The notes under the pieces: model-generated
The model's database searches: none
The model's input: the letters and a program-made list of their open reading frames with translations, nothing else
What the model was told of the DNA's origin: nothing
Origin: Bacteroidales bacterium SW299
GTDB lineage: Bacteria > Bacteroidota > Bacteroidia > Bacteroidales > Bacteroidaceae
Reading direction: 5' to 3'
Length of the DNA stretch: 64,000 bases
Assembly (NCBI GenBank): GCA_019550975.1
Contig: SDWH01000017.1
Location: forward strand, 29,457-93,456
Translations under genes and position numbers: made by a program
Shown: one piece after another, positions 63,924-64,000 of the stretch
Layout: each line of letters opens with the position of its first letter
Numbering within the stretch: position 1 is the first letter of the stretch

Positions 63924-64000
63924 ATGGATGCGAATTCTGAGGCGGCCGCAATTTCGGATGCGGTTGGTCGGTTTCTGCTTTTGTTTATGAGTTTTTTTGC
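63924..64000 (+). CDS. Possible start of a downstream gene (cut by window edge)
   Basis: An ATG at 63924 opens a frame (MDANSEAAAISDAVGRFLLL) still open at the window end. AGGAGA sits a few bases upstream, although Bacteroides rarely relies on such sites. Its position after an ECF sigma gene would suit an anti-sigma factor, but 25 codons show no family. Confidence 0.3.
   Translation, partial: MDANSEAAAISDAVGRFLLLFMSFF

Overview
The window reads as ordinary chromosomal DNA from a member of the order Bacteroidales, most likely family Bacteroidaceae (Bacteroides/Phocaeicola type). The evidence is a SusC/SusD pair, DUF5686 and DUF5606 proteins, a PUR-type protein, an HU-HIG protein with a helix-turn-helix tail, an rnfBCDGEA operon in the Bacteroides order, starts without Shine-Dalgarno sequences, and many upstream regions carrying the Bacteroides -7 box TAnnTTTG. 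Species cannot be fixed from the sequence alone.

Layout. 1-3.9 kb: a damaged drug-efflux locus (divergent AraC regulator, intact TolC, an HlyD remnant fused by deletion to an N-terminally truncated MFS pump, then two small winged-helix regulators). 4.3-8.8 kb: pheT, a YebC regulator, a TSCPD protein and a Crp/Fnr regulator. 8.9-17.3 kb: a DUF5686 outer-membrane protein, lysA, aspartokinase, an orphan ftsE and the hisH-hisA-hisF-hisIE cluster, all but the first on the minus strand. 17.6-19.5 kb: tRNA-Asp followed by accessory or decaying DNA (a DUF4304 gene, a GH3 pseudogene, non-coding repeats). 19.5-26.4 kb: CPBP protease, small membrane protein, degenerate M23 protein, zincin-like protein, M20 peptidase, aroC, TPM and LemA proteins. 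26.4-36.2 kb: lepA, then a secreted metzincin-SusC-SusD nutrient locus. 36.2-42.9 kb: an HU/HTH protein and the rseC-rnfBCDGEA respiratory operon. 43-51.6 kb: galE, a MATE pump, an SDR, a very large nuclease-helicase and a lipoprotein. 51.7-57.1 kb: crcB-copA coupled on the minus strand and a CPA2 antiporter. 57.2-63.7 kb: housekeeping genes (S4 protein, pth, rplY, PUR protein, nusB, yajC, ybbR, coaE, DUF5606) and an ECF sigma factor at the edge.

The most unusual signals are five intergenic arrays of four or five short units with a strict 21- or 22-bp period (two DNA helical turns), most 21-bp units being dyad-symmetric. They lie at 4022-4105, 19050-19159, 36874-36957, 51681-51768 and 63789-63872. 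One lies directly upstream of the HU/HTH gene and shares its consensus with the array behind the ECF sigma gene. Other points are a 60-bp periodic C-terminal extension on RnfG that repeats a flavinylation-like DASSGA(T/S) motif three times, a methyltransferase-like domain on the tail of the nuclease-helicase, a LytM-fold protein lacking its zinc ligands that is coupled to a zincin, and the deletion that collapsed the efflux operon.
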